Of a stretch of 64,000 nt of DNA, positions 17,135 to 25,113 are shown one piece after another (the stretch's first letter is position 1; the number at the start of each line of letters is the position of its first letter). Origin of the DNA: Neptunomonas qingdaonensis (GTDB lineage: Bacteria > Pseudomonadota > Gammaproteobacteria > Pseudomonadales > Balneatricaceae); the NCBI RefSeq assembly GCF_900113275.1, contig NZ_FOOU01000015.1:1-64000 (forward strand). The letters are read 5' to 3'. The notes under the pieces were generated by a model that was not told the origin of the DNA, did not search any database, and saw only the letters and a program-made list of their open reading frames with translations. The translations under genes were made by a program, and so were the position numbers.

Positions 17135-17178
17135 TGCATTTGTTTTTTTAATACTGAAAAACAATAAATAATATTTTA
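17135..17178 (+). promoter_or_regulatory. 44-nt regulatory box, copy 3 (upstream of the aminotransferase)
   Basis: TGCAT (17135-17139), ten bases, AATAC (17150-17154), sixteen bases, ATATTTTA (17171-17178). It ends 74 bp before the ATG at 17253, the closest box-to-start distance of the five copies. Confidence 0.78.
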
Positions 17179-17252
17179 TCTATGCCAATGATAATAATAC
17201 TCTAGAGGTAAGTATTCGGCAGACTAAATTACAATGTGGAGCAATCTCGAAA

Positions 17253-18647
17253 ATGACCGATAATAAAAACATCAACATGCAAGACGTGTGGCAACAGGAT
17301 AAAGACCACTACATTCATCCCTGGACTGACTTCTCGACCTTCAAAGAAACAGGATCGATGATCCTGACAGATAGCGATAACGTTCATGTAACAGACGGTG
17401 AGGGTCGGAAATATCTTGATGGCATCGGCGGACTCTGGTGTGTAAATATCGGCTATGCCCGTAAAGAAATGGCTGAAGCAATTGCCGAGCAGATCATGAA
17501 GATTCCGTATTACTCCTCTTTCGGCCATCATACAACAATACCAGCAGCCCAACTGGCCGCTAAACTGGCAGAGCTAGCTCCCGGCAACCTGAATCATGTC
17601 TTCTATGGTTGTGGCGGTTCCGTAGCTAACGATACCGCAGTCCGGATGATTCATTTTTACTTTAACCAACTGGGTAAGAAGAGCAAAAAGAAAATCATCT
17701 CGCGTATCGATGGTTATCACGGCAGCACCTATATGGCGATGTCGATTACCGGCGTTAAGTTTGACCATATCGGCTTCGATATTGAAGAGGAACTGGTACA
17801 CCATATTTCTTGCCCTAACCCATACCGCCGTCCGGCAGAGCAAAGCCTTGAAGAGTTCTGTGACGAAAAAGTTCAGGAACTTGAAGATAAAATCCTGGAA
17901 CTTGGCCCGGATAACGTAGCCGTTTTCTTTGCCGAACCTATTATGGGTGCCGGCGGTGTGATCGTGCCACCAAAGGGTTACCATAAGCGTACTCTTGATG
18001 TATGCCATAAGTATGACGTGCTCTATGTATCCGACGAAGTAGTTACCGCTTTCGGTCGTCTCGGTCACATGTTCGCCTCAGAAGATGAATTCGGCATCGT
18101 ACCGGACATGATTACCTGCGCTAAAGGCCTAACGTCAGGCTATCTGCCTCTGGGCGCAACTATCATCTCCGAAAAGATCTACGACGTCATCAGCAAGCCA
18201 CAGGCTGACGGAGCCCTGTTCACACACGGCTACACTTATTCTGGCCATCCGGTAAGTTGTGCTGCAGGTATTAAAAACATCGAGATCATGGAGCGTGAAA
18301 ATATATGCGGCCATGTGAAAGATATGGGTGCATATTTCGAAGAGCAGGTTAAGTCACTCATCGATCTTCCGATCGTTGGCGACGTCCGTGGTCGTAAATT
18401 CATGATGTGCATTGAGAACGTTGCCAACAAAGAAACCAAAGAGTTAATCAACCCCGACGCCAAAGTTGGTAACCGTATTGCCGACCATTGCCAGGCCAGA
18501 GGCCTGATCGTGCGTCCGTTGGCACATATGAATGTACTATCGCCGCCACTAACCTTGACTAAGGAACACATCGACTTCCTTGTAGCAACGTTGCGTGAAA
18601 GCATTGAAGCGACTATGGCCGACTTGAAACAGGAAGATTTTATCTAA
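17253..18647 (+). CDS. Class III (omega) aminotransferase, SpuC/putrescine-pyruvate-like
   Basis: The 464-residue PLP enzyme has GIGGLWCVNIGY (57-68) and GCGGSVANDTAVRM (119-132), which bind the cofactor phosphate and substrate. It also has RIDGYHGSTYM (151-161), cofactor Asp261 in VSDEVVTAFGR, and the Schiff-base Lys291 in CAKGLTSGYLPLG. The GLWCVN and AKGLTSGY blocks and overall layout resemble SpuC-type diamine:pyruvate and taurine:pyruvate aminotransferases, which convert a terminal amine to an aldehyde. This suits the aldehyde dehydrogenase at 21526, which carries the same box. A single-gene unit with box upstream and terminators downstream. The exact amine is unknown; putrescine, another diamine or an omega-amino acid are all possible. 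Confidence 0.88.
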   Translation: MTDNKNINMQDVWQQDKDHYIHPWTDFSTFKETGSMILTDSDNVHVTDGEGRKYLDGIGGLWCVNIGYARKEMAEAIAEQIMKIPYYSSFGHHTTIPAAQLAAKLAELAPGNLNHVFYGCGGSVANDTAVRMIHFYFNQLGKKSKKKIISRIDGYHGSTYMAMSITGVKFDHIGFDIEEELVHHISCPNPYRRPAEQSLEEFCDEKVQELEDKILELGPDNVAVFFAEPIMGAGGVIVPPKGYHKRTLDVCHKYDVLYVSDEVVTAFGRLGHMFASEDEFGIVPDMITCAKGLTSGYLPLGATIISEKIYDVISKPQADGALFTHGYTYSGHPVSCAAGIKNIEIMERENICGHVKDMGAYFEEQVKSLIDLPIVGDVRGRKFMMCIENVANKETKELINPDAKVGNRIADHCQARGLIVRPLAHMNVLSPPLTLTKEHIDFLVATLRESIEATMADLKQEDFI

Positions 18648-18766
18648 TTTGATAATTACCCCTACACCTTTCTATGACTTACCACCGGCAACTGCCGGTG
18701 GATATTTCCGTTGTTAGTCTCCAACACTGAGATTTTTTGCACAATAAATCTAGTTACAGTGTTTTA

Positions 18767-18791
18767 GGAGAGCTTTCGCTCTCCTTTTTTT
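18767..18791 (+). terminator. Intrinsic terminator after the aminotransferase
   Basis: Perfect 7-bp stem GGAGAGC-tttc-GCTCTCC followed by seven T, 120 bp past the stop. An additional hairpin without T-run, CCACCGGC/GCCGGTGG, lies at 18682-18701 closer to the gene. Confidence 0.9.
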
Positions 18792-19104
18792 CCTAGTGCA
18801 TCCTTTCTAGTAAAATATTAAAAAACACAGTAGAGTTAAATTTATTATACAGACATATAATTAATATTATTTTGTGTTCACACCATATGCACAGAGAATA
18901 TTTTGCATTAATGATTTTAAAGAAAAGAACTTTAAACTTTTCATTCATGGAAATTAATAATATAACGGGAATCAGATAAAGCCCCCAGCATAACAATAAA
19001 TAAATCCAAGTTAATCATTACAGAAAATTCAATCAGCTTATTTTTTTTAAAATTAATAATGACTTTATAAAAAAATAAAAAACAAAAATAACATTGCACA
19101 GAAT

Positions 19105-19148
19105 TGTATCAGGAAAACCAATACTCCTCATAAATATTAAATATTTTA
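19105..19148 (+). promoter_or_regulatory. 44-nt regulatory box, copy 4 (upstream of the porin)
   Basis: TGTAT (19105-19109; one change from TGCAT), ten bases, AATAC (19120-19124), sixteen bases, ATATTTTA (19141-19148). Spacing is exact. It ends 120 bp before the porin ATG. Confidence 0.72.
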
Positions 19149-19268
19149 CCTCCATATACATTAATCTTTATATTAATGATTCCATAGTATGCTGACGGAA
19201 AATATTATATGACCGGCGGTATATTATTTCTGGAACTTAATACATCAAGAAGACAATAAGGGATCCCT

Positions 19269-19943
19269 ATGAAACTAACCTGGTTAGCACCAGCTGTTCT
19301 GCTTGCTGCATCTGCTGTACAAGCCGCAGAAGTATCAAGCACTATCACTTTCACTAACGACTACCGTTTCCATGGCGTATCACAGACCTCCGGCGACCCT
19401 GCTATTCAAGGCAGCATCGATGTAGGTTACGATAACGGTATCTACGCTGGAATCTGGGGTAGTAACGTAAACTTCGGTGATTCCGATAATGCCAACCTTG
19501 AGGTTGACTACTACGTTGGCTACGCCGGTGATCTGACCAAAGAAATCAGCTATGCCGCAACCTTGTATTACTTCCAGTATCATGGATATACCGACGGCAC
19601 CGATATCGACTTTGCCGAAATCGATCTGCAGGCCTTCTATAAAGACTTAACCGTACTATATGCCTATGCCGACGACTACGTAAACAGCGGCGATAACTAC
19701 CATTATCTAGCTGCTGATTACAGCACTGCGATCACTGCACAAGTTAATATCGACCTGCATGCAGGCTACACCTTCGGTGATGCATACGAAGATGCTGAAT
19801 ATACTGACTACTCCATTGGCCTGTCAGGCAGCGCTGCTGGTCTTGATCTTTCAGTGGCCTATCTGACCAATAATGTCAAAGGCCCGAAAACTGATAACCT
19901 GGATGACGATACTATCCTATTCACGGTATCACGTTCGTTTTAA
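19269..19943 (+). CDS. TorF-family putative outer-membrane porin
   Basis: The 224-residue protein has a signal peptide (cleavage after VQAAE, about residue 20). It then has alternating beta-strand sequence beginning EVSSTITFTNDYRFHGVSQT, the hallmark of the TorF/CHP02001 (Gcw_chp) family, with a YxGxWGSNV-type second strand and a terminal Phe (VSRSF) as expected for BAM-inserted barrels. It is strongly acidic with many Asp and Tyr. It probably forms a small channel that admits the substrate of this cluster across the outer membrane. It has its own box at 19105 and shares a bidirectional terminator with the convergent HisD-like gene. Family is secure; transport specificity is inferred from co-regulation. 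Confidence 0.85.
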   Translation: MKLTWLAPAVLLAASAVQAAEVSSTITFTNDYRFHGVSQTSGDPAIQGSIDVGYDNGIYAGIWGSNVNFGDSDNANLEVDYYVGYAGDLTKEISYAATLYYFQYHGYTDGTDIDFAEIDLQAFYKDLTVLYAYADDYVNSGDNYHYLAADYSTAITAQVNIDLHAGYTFGDAYEDAEYTDYSIGLSGSAAGLDLSVAYLTNNVKGPKTDNLDDDTILFTVSRSF

Positions 19944-19970
19944 TCCCTCCCCCTTCAGGGCTAGACGAAC

Positions 19971-19998
19971 AAAGCCAGTCAATTGACTGGCTTTTTTA
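19971..19998. terminator. Bidirectional terminator between porin and HisD-like genes
   Basis: AAAGCCAGTC-aatt-GACTGGCTTTTTT, a 10-bp stem with A-run before and T-run after, lies between two convergent stop codons (19943 and 20044). It can end transcription from both sides. Confidence 0.9.
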
Positions 19999-20043
19999 AT
20001 ACACGAAATTAACAGGTAGCTTAGTAGTCTCCTGATATAGCTG

Positions 20044-21396
20044 CTACCTGATATACCGCTGGCGAACGTCAGATACCGCATTAGCGTGGCCATCAAAGCC
20101 TTCATAGGTTGCCATCACCTTGGCTTGTTTTGCCATTTCTGGATAACCACTTTCAGTGACATAGGCGACGGACATAAACTTCATGAAATCCATTACGCCA
20201 AGCGGTGAAACAGTAGCCGCCGCTCCCGATGTCGGCAGTACTGCATTACAGCCCAACACATAATTACCTAAGGTGCTTGGGGAGTGCTGCCCTAACAGAA
20301 CCTCACCTGCGTTCTGTATCCTACCCAAATATTGCCAAGGATCCTGACTAAGAATCTGCAGGTGTTCCGGCGCATAAGCATTAATAAACTCAAAGGCACT
20401 TTCGTTATCCGGGGCTAAAATAACGCCTCCCATCGACCCACAAAGTACTGTGCTTGAGTAGTCTACTCGCAACTCACTCATATGAGCCCAGTGATCAGGC
20501 AGCGCTCTGATCGCCGCCTCCGCCACTTCCGGGGATGTCGTCACAAGATAGGCCGAAGAGTCTGGGCCATGTTCGGCTTCGATCAACAGATCCAGTGCCG
20601 CAAGACTACCATCGACGCTAGCATCAGCGAATACAATCGATTCTGATGGGCCAGCGGGGATACCCGGATCAATACGGTTTGCTAAAACTTGCTTAGCAGC
20701 CACCATCCAAGGACTACCCGGGCCGACTATTTTGCTGCAACGGGGTAAGGTTGCTGTTCCAAAGGCGACCGCCGCTACGGCTTGTGCACCACCACATTTA
20801 TAGACCTCAGTAATTCCTATTTCTCGTGCCGCCAGCAACGTTGCTGCGTCGACAGTGCCGTCTGAGGCTGGCGGAGTAATCACAATAGTACGTTCAACTC
20901 CTGCCACTATTGCCGGTATCGCATTCATCAGCAACACTGATGGAAATGAGCCTTTACCCCTTGGTACATAGCAGGCCACTGAAGGGATCGGCAGGTAACG
21001 CTCACCAACAAAGCTTCCGCTTCGCACTTCCTGCATGGTCATCTCACCGGGTTTCTGGGCCTGGTGATACTTGCGAATGTTATCAGCAGCGAAGCGAATC
21101 GCATTGGCCGTTTCCAGATCTACCTGCTGGGCAGCAGCGTGAAACTCATCACCCGTCACCCGAAGTTGATCAATAGTAATGCTGGCCCCATCAAAGCGGG
21201 CAGCACAATCAACTAATGCCTGATCACCCTGTTCCCGCACCTGAGCAATAATCGGCCCCACCTGAGTGATATATTCACTCAAGTCCGACTCTGTCCTTTG
21301 TAGCAGACTTTGCTGCTGTTGCGGAGTCAGCTTATCTAACTCCCAATAACTGATTTTTTTATCCATTTTCATCCCGCATTCAATGCACTTATTCAA
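20044..21396 (-). CDS. Histidinol dehydrogenase-like protein (catabolic HisD paralogue)
   Basis: The protein is 440-450 residues: a TTG start at 21396 is possible, but an ATG at 21366 (MDKKISYW) with GGGAT upstream looks better. The HisD fold is clear: GKGSFPSVLLMNAIPA, VYKCGGAQAVAAVAFGT, VGPGSPWMVAAKQ, EAEHGPDSSAYLVT, YAPEHLQI and a final EGFDGHANAV. HisD oxidises an amino alcohol to the acid with two NAD+. The active Glu-His of APEHL and the last zinc His are kept. However, the first zinc ligand Gln (QAEHGPDS in HisD) is Glu here, and the AGDYASGTNH segment is LGNYVLGCNA, so its Asp ligand is Asn. It is not next to other his genes. A related dehydrogenase acting on another amino alcohol is likely. 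It is third in the aspartase operon. Confidence 0.82.
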   Translation of the reverse strand: MNKCIECGMKMDKKISYWELDKLTPQQQQSLLQRTESDLSEYITQVGPIIAQVREQGDQALVDCAARFDGASITIDQLRVTGDEFHAAAQQVDLETANAIRFAADNIRKYHQAQKPGEMTMQEVRSGSFVGERYLPIPSVACYVPRGKGSFPSVLLMNAIPAIVAGVERTIVITPPASDGTVDAATLLAAREIGITEVYKCGGAQAVAAVAFGTATLPRCSKIVGPGSPWMVAAKQVLANRIDPGIPAGPSESIVFADASVDGSLAALDLLIEAEHGPDSSAYLVTTSPEVAEAAIRALPDHWAHMSELRVDYSSTVLCGSMGGVILAPDNESAFEFINAYAPEHLQILSQDPWQYLGRIQNAGEVLLGQHSPSTLGNYVLGCNAVLPTSGAAATVSPLGVMDFMKFMSVAYVTESGYPEMAKQAKVMATYEGFDGHANAVSDVRQRYIR

Positions 21397-21525
21397 AGAA
21401 ACTGTTCACGGTAAGCATGTTGCAAAGATACAGAGGTAAAAAACCTACCATCGCCAAATAGTTGATAAAAGCTGCTAGCGAATAGTCATCTCAGGCTGGA
21501 AACAGCAGTCACCAGCCCGAAACTA

Positions 21526-23010
21526 TCAACCCAATTTAATCCAGGTGGTTTTCAGCTGAGTAAACTTATCAAAGGCGTGCAAAGAAAGATCACGACCGAA
21601 TCCCGATTGTTTGTAGCCGCCGAATGGCGTACTGAAATCCAACGCATCCATCGTATTAACAGAGACCGTACCTGCTTTAAGCTTCTTCGCCACCCGGTGA
21701 GCACGATTGAGATTAGTGGTCCATAAAGACGCCGCAAGCCCGTAAACAGAATCATTAGCAATAGCTATCGCTTCAGCTTCTGAGTCGAAGGTAATCAGCG
21801 CCGCTACCGGACCAAATACTTCATCTTTTGCAATCGACATTTGCGGTGACACGCCATCAAAGATAGTCGGTTCAACTACTGCAGTCGCTATATCACCCGC
21901 ACCGCCGGTAAGCATTATTGCCCCTTCATCATTTGCTTTACTGATGCAGTTTCGAACGTTGCTAGCATGGTTGATATCAATCAGCGCGCCAACCTGAGTA
22001 TCGCTATCCAGCGGGTCACCCACCTTCATTGATTTAGCCTTCGCCAGAAACTTTTCAACAAATTGGTCTTTGATACTACGCTCAATCAGAATCCGCGAGT
22101 TAGCCGAACAAACCTCACCTTGATTAAAGAATATACCCATCGCAGCGTGTTCAACCGCCGCATCAAGATCACAATCTGCAAAGATAAGGTTAGGACTCTT
22201 ACCACCGGTTTCAGGCCATACTTGTTTCATATTTGATTCGGCAGAGTAGGCCATAAACATCTTACCGACCCGGGTTGATCCGGTAAACGCCAGACAGTCA
22301 ACATCCTGATGCAACCCCAGTGCCTTGCCGACAATATGACCGTGGCCGGTAACAACATTTAACACGCCATTGGGAATACCTGCCTGCTGCGCCAATTCAG
22401 CCAATTTCAAAGCCGTTAGCGGCGATTGTTCAGCAGGTTTCAGAATCACCGAGTTACCGGCAATCAAAGCGGGTGCCAATTTCCAAGCAGCAATATCCAA
22501 TGGAAAGTTCCATGGCACTACAGCCGCAACCACACCCACAGGCTCTCGGGTAATTGTGGCTATATTGTTCCCATCGGTCGGCGCTACTTCGCCATACATT
22601 TTATCGACCGCTTCGGCATACCATTCAAAACACCCGGCGGAACCTGGTATATCGATATTCATCGCATCCTGAACCGGCTTGCCGACATTGAGGCTTTCCA
22701 GCAAAGCCAGTTCTTCATGATTATCCATGATCAGTGCCGCCAGTTTTTTCATCACGGCCTTACGCTCAGCCGGTGCTTTATCAGCCCAAACACCGCTGTC
22801 AAAGGTTCGGCGTGCAGCGGCTACGGCTGCATCTACATCAGATTCTGAGCATGCAGCAGTGGCGGTCAGTAACTCTCCGGTCGCTGGATTGATCGTGTCA
22901 TAAGTAGCACCATTTTCAGCCTCAACAAACTCACCGTTGATAAAGGCTTTATTTTGTAGACTCAAACTCTGCTGTTTCGCCAGCCAGTATTCTTTATTCT
23001 GTGTAGTCAT
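21526..23010 (-). CDS. Aldehyde dehydrogenase, PuuC/KauB-like aminoaldehyde type
   Basis: The 494-residue NAD(P)-dependent enzyme has the folding motif VVPWNFPLDIAAWKLAPAL (165-183), KPAEQSPLTALK (191-202), GSTRVGK (244-250), catalytic Glu267 (WPETGGKSPN) and nucleophile Cys301 (NQGEVCSANSR). The opening EYWLAKQQSLSLQNKAFING and closing GFGRDLSLHAFDKFTQLKT closely resemble PuuC and KauB, which oxidise gamma-aminobutyraldehyde-type compounds from polyamine breakdown. With the SpuC-like aminotransferase at 17253 it would complete the amine-aldehyde-acid sequence. It has GGAG 7 bases before its ATG, lies 26 bp after the aspartase gene and 130 bp before the HisD-like gene. Family certain; aldehyde identity inferred. 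Confidence 0.9.
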   Translation of the reverse strand: MTTQNKEYWLAKQQSLSLQNKAFINGEFVEAENGATYDTINPATGELLTATAACSESDVDAAVAAARRTFDSGVWADKAPAERKAVMKKLAALIMDNHEELALLESLNVGKPVQDAMNIDIPGSAGCFEWYAEAVDKMYGEVAPTDGNNIATITREPVGVVAAVVPWNFPLDIAAWKLAPALIAGNSVILKPAEQSPLTALKLAELAQQAGIPNGVLNVVTGHGHIVGKALGLHQDVDCLAFTGSTRVGKMFMAYSAESNMKQVWPETGGKSPNLIFADCDLDAAVEHAAMGIFFNQGEVCSANSRILIERSIKDQFVEKFLAKAKSMKVGDPLDSDTQVGALIDINHASNVRNCISKANDEGAIMLTGGAGDIATAVVEPTIFDGVSPQMSIAKDEVFGPVAALITFDSEAEAIAIANDSVYGLAASLWTTNLNRAHRVAKKLKAGTVSVNTMDALDFSTPFGGYKQSGFGRDLSLHAFDKFTQLKTTWIKLG

Positions 23011-23036
23011 CTGTTTACTCCGTCACTGTCACTGAT

Positions 23037-24884
23037 TCAGACAGCATTATTGTTCACTGCGCTCTTGCGCACTCGACGAGGTGCCGTCATATTTTCAACA
23101 CTTAAAATGTCATCCAGGTCAGCTAGTGACAGCAAGCCTTCTGCAAGTACCAGATCGCGAACACTGCTGTTCTGCTGAATAGCCTGTTTCGCAATTCTAG
23201 TCGCGTTCTCATAGCCAATATAAGGGTTAAGTGCGGTAATTATGCCAATACTATTATTCACCGTATTGAGACAATGCTCTTCATTGGCAGTGATACCTTT
23301 AATGCATTTGGATGCCAGAGTTTTTACTGCCCTAATCTGCAAACGAAGAGACTGCAAAACATTGAAGGCGATTACCGGCTCCATCACATTAAGCTGCAAC
23401 TGACCCGCTTCGGCTGCCATTGTTACGGTAATATCATTGCCAATAATCTGAAACGCAACCTGATTTACCATCTCAGGAATCACTGGGTTTACCTTTCCAG
23501 GCATAATCGAACTGCCCGGCTGCATTGGCGGTAGATTAATTTCCTGAAAACCTGCCCGTGGGCCGCTGGAAAGTAAACGCAGGTCATTACATATCTTAGA
23601 TAGCTTTACCGCGTTTCGCTTTAGTACGCTGGAGAAGGTTACGAAAGCCCCCATATCAGACGTTGCTTCGATCAGGTTTCTAGCCCTCACCATCTCCTTT
23701 CCAGAAATCCTGCAAAGCTCTTCAATCGCCAAACTGGAATATTCCGGATCGGTATTAATACCTGTACCTATCGCAGTTGCACCCAGGTTTATTTCCCGGA
23801 AATACTCCACTACGTCCTTGGCTTCCTCGATGTCTTCCTTAATGGTGAAATACCAGGCATCAAACTCTTGCCCCAAAGTGATGGGCACTGCGTCCTGCAG
23901 TTGAGTTCTACCCATTTTAATCACTCCAGAAAACTCTACCGCTTTCTGCTTCAGCTCATAGCACAGCTCTGACAGAGCTGTTACATACTCTTCATGGCTC
24001 AGCAAAATTCCCAACCGGATTGCTGTAGGGTAGGCATCATTGGTAGACTGCGAGAGGTTAACGTGATTGTTCGGATGCAAGTGTTGATAATCACCTCGAC
24101 TATGGCCCAGAATTTCAAGACCTCGATTGGCAATCACCTCATTGGCATTCATATTGGTTGACGTACCGGCTCCGCCCTGAATAACATCGACCACAAAATG
24201 CTCGTGCCATTGACCATCAATGATTTCATCACAAGCCTGACCTATTGCCCGAGTTTTAATGTCGTCCAGCAGACCTAGCTTATTATTCGCTTTAGCCGCG
24301 GCTTTCTTTACCATCGCCAAAGCGTTAACCAGCTTAGGAAAATGCATTAGTTTAATGCCAGTGATTTCAAAGTTCTCTTGTGCACGCAAAGTTTGTACGC
24401 CAAACAATGCCGACTGAGGAACATCCCGTTCACCCAACAGATCTTTTTCACGGCGTACCAGCTTAGTGCAAACCCTCTGGTCAGCAAATTCCTGACGTTG
24501 TTTTTCCAGCTGCAACAGCACTGCTCCAATCTCGACAGTTACCGGAGAACCTTCGCACCAACTCAATAACCGATTTCGATCGACAAATACTACTGTGGCA
24601 TCGGTTATTGCCATAAAATCACCAAGCCAGGCACTGTTATCTGGCAGAATCAAAGGATTACAGAGCACCGGGCCGGTTAACTGAACCTGAGAACCAGATT
24701 CGGTATGCTGGCAGATTCCCGCCAATAAAATCAACAGTCGTTCAGCACAGTTTTCCGTAACGATCGACTCACCTTTTTTAATTTCCCTAACGGAGCATAG
24801 TTTCAGCAATCCACTAAACTGCGGAGCTTCCAGGCTATCGCACTGCAAAACTGTTTTGATTAGCTTTTTATTATTTGCGTTCAT
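23037..24884 (-). CDS. aspA: Aspartate ammonia-lyase with N-terminal cyclic-nucleotide-binding-like domain
   Basis: The protein is 615 residues, about 140 longer than ordinary aspartase (478). Residues 143-600 are a complete aspartase/fumarase-superfamily domain: LVRREKDLLGERDVP, GGAGTSTNMNANEVIANR (about 237-254), NLSQSTNDAYPTAIR and the catalytic loop GSSIMPGKVNPVIPEM (457-472). It should convert L-aspartate to fumarate and ammonia. Residues 1-140 look like a CRP-type cNMP-binding beta-barrel (LLKLCSVREIKKGESIV, LLILLAGICQ), but a clear phosphate-binding cassette is not visible, so ligand binding is doubtful. It heads the operon aspA-aldehyde dehydrogenase-HisD-like, with the fifth copy of the 44-nt box 109 bp upstream. 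It offers an exit from the pathway to the TCA cycle. Confidence 0.88.
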   Translation of the reverse strand: MNANNKKLIKTVLQCDSLEAPQFSGLLKLCSVREIKKGESIVTENCAERLLILLAGICQHTESGSQVQLTGPVLCNPLILPDNSAWLGDFMAITDATVVFVDRNRLLSWCEGSPVTVEIGAVLLQLEKQRQEFADQRVCTKLVRREKDLLGERDVPQSALFGVQTLRAQENFEITGIKLMHFPKLVNALAMVKKAAAKANNKLGLLDDIKTRAIGQACDEIIDGQWHEHFVVDVIQGGAGTSTNMNANEVIANRGLEILGHSRGDYQHLHPNNHVNLSQSTNDAYPTAIRLGILLSHEEYVTALSELCYELKQKAVEFSGVIKMGRTQLQDAVPITLGQEFDAWYFTIKEDIEEAKDVVEYFREINLGATAIGTGINTDPEYSSLAIEELCRISGKEMVRARNLIEATSDMGAFVTFSSVLKRNAVKLSKICNDLRLLSSGPRAGFQEINLPPMQPGSSIMPGKVNPVIPEMVNQVAFQIIGNDITVTMAAEAGQLQLNVMEPVIAFNVLQSLRLQIRAVKTLASKCIKGITANEEHCLNTVNNSIGIITALNPYIGYENATRIAKQAIQQNSSVRDLVLAEGLLSLADLDDILSVENMTAPRRVRKSAVNNNAV

Positions 24885-24992
24885 TATTTACTCTGGTGCC
24901 CCGCCCACAATGCCGAGGTAATTTTTTTTGAATCGTTCGAACAAGATGTACGAACTTTTATTCATCCAGAATAAAAAGAGCCGCTGCATATG

Positions 24993-25036
24993 TAAAATAT
25001 TATAATCTTCTCTATTGGATTAGTTTTTCACATGCA
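24993..25036 (-). promoter_or_regulatory. 44-nt regulatory box, copy 5 (upstream of the aspartase operon)
   Basis: On the minus strand: TGCAT (25036-25032), ten bases, AATCC (25021-25017), sixteen bases, ATATTTTA (25000-24993). Spacing is identical to the four plus-strand copies although the gene direction is opposite, so orientation follows the gene. It ends 109 bp before the aspartase start. Confidence 0.78.
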
Positions 25037-25113
25037 GGATAAAAACCATAATATATAATCAGAACCCACCTGAACGGCGGGTGCTGTTGAAATATTTAAC
25101 AGAAGCTACTCGA

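Larger units (their letters stand above)
16808..17252. other. Intergenic region with terminator and the aminotransferase promoter region
   Basis: This 445-bp gap holds the permease terminator (16873-16908) and copy 3 of the 44-nt box (17135-17178). The 16910-17130 stretch shows no gene or repeat that I can support. Confidence 0.6.
18648..19268. other. Intergenic region with two hairpins and the porin box
   Basis: This 621-bp, strongly AT-rich stretch holds a GC hairpin (CCACCGGCA region, 18682-18701), a strong terminator (18767-18791) and copy 4 of the 44-nt box (19105-19148). I see no gene: the one open frame on the minus strand at 18793-18996 is AT-driven and lacks an RBS. Confidence 0.6.

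Noticed and set aside
18793-18996. 67-codon frame on the minus strand.
   Set aside because: AT-driven composition (Ile, Asn, Phe, Lys), no RBS, directly behind a terminator of the opposite strand.
20044-21396. HisD-like gene as the histidine-biosynthetic hisD.
   Set aside because: No other his genes nearby, altered zinc ligands, and placement in a box-regulated catabolic operon.
14105-24884. Cluster read as ectoine catabolism (deacetylase, aminotransferase, aldehyde dehydrogenase, aspartase).
   Set aside because: The ectoine hydrolase (DoeA/EutD), the DoeB-type deacetylase and the AsnC-type regulator are absent, and the aldehyde dehydrogenase is PuuC/KauB-like. The analogy explains only part of the set.
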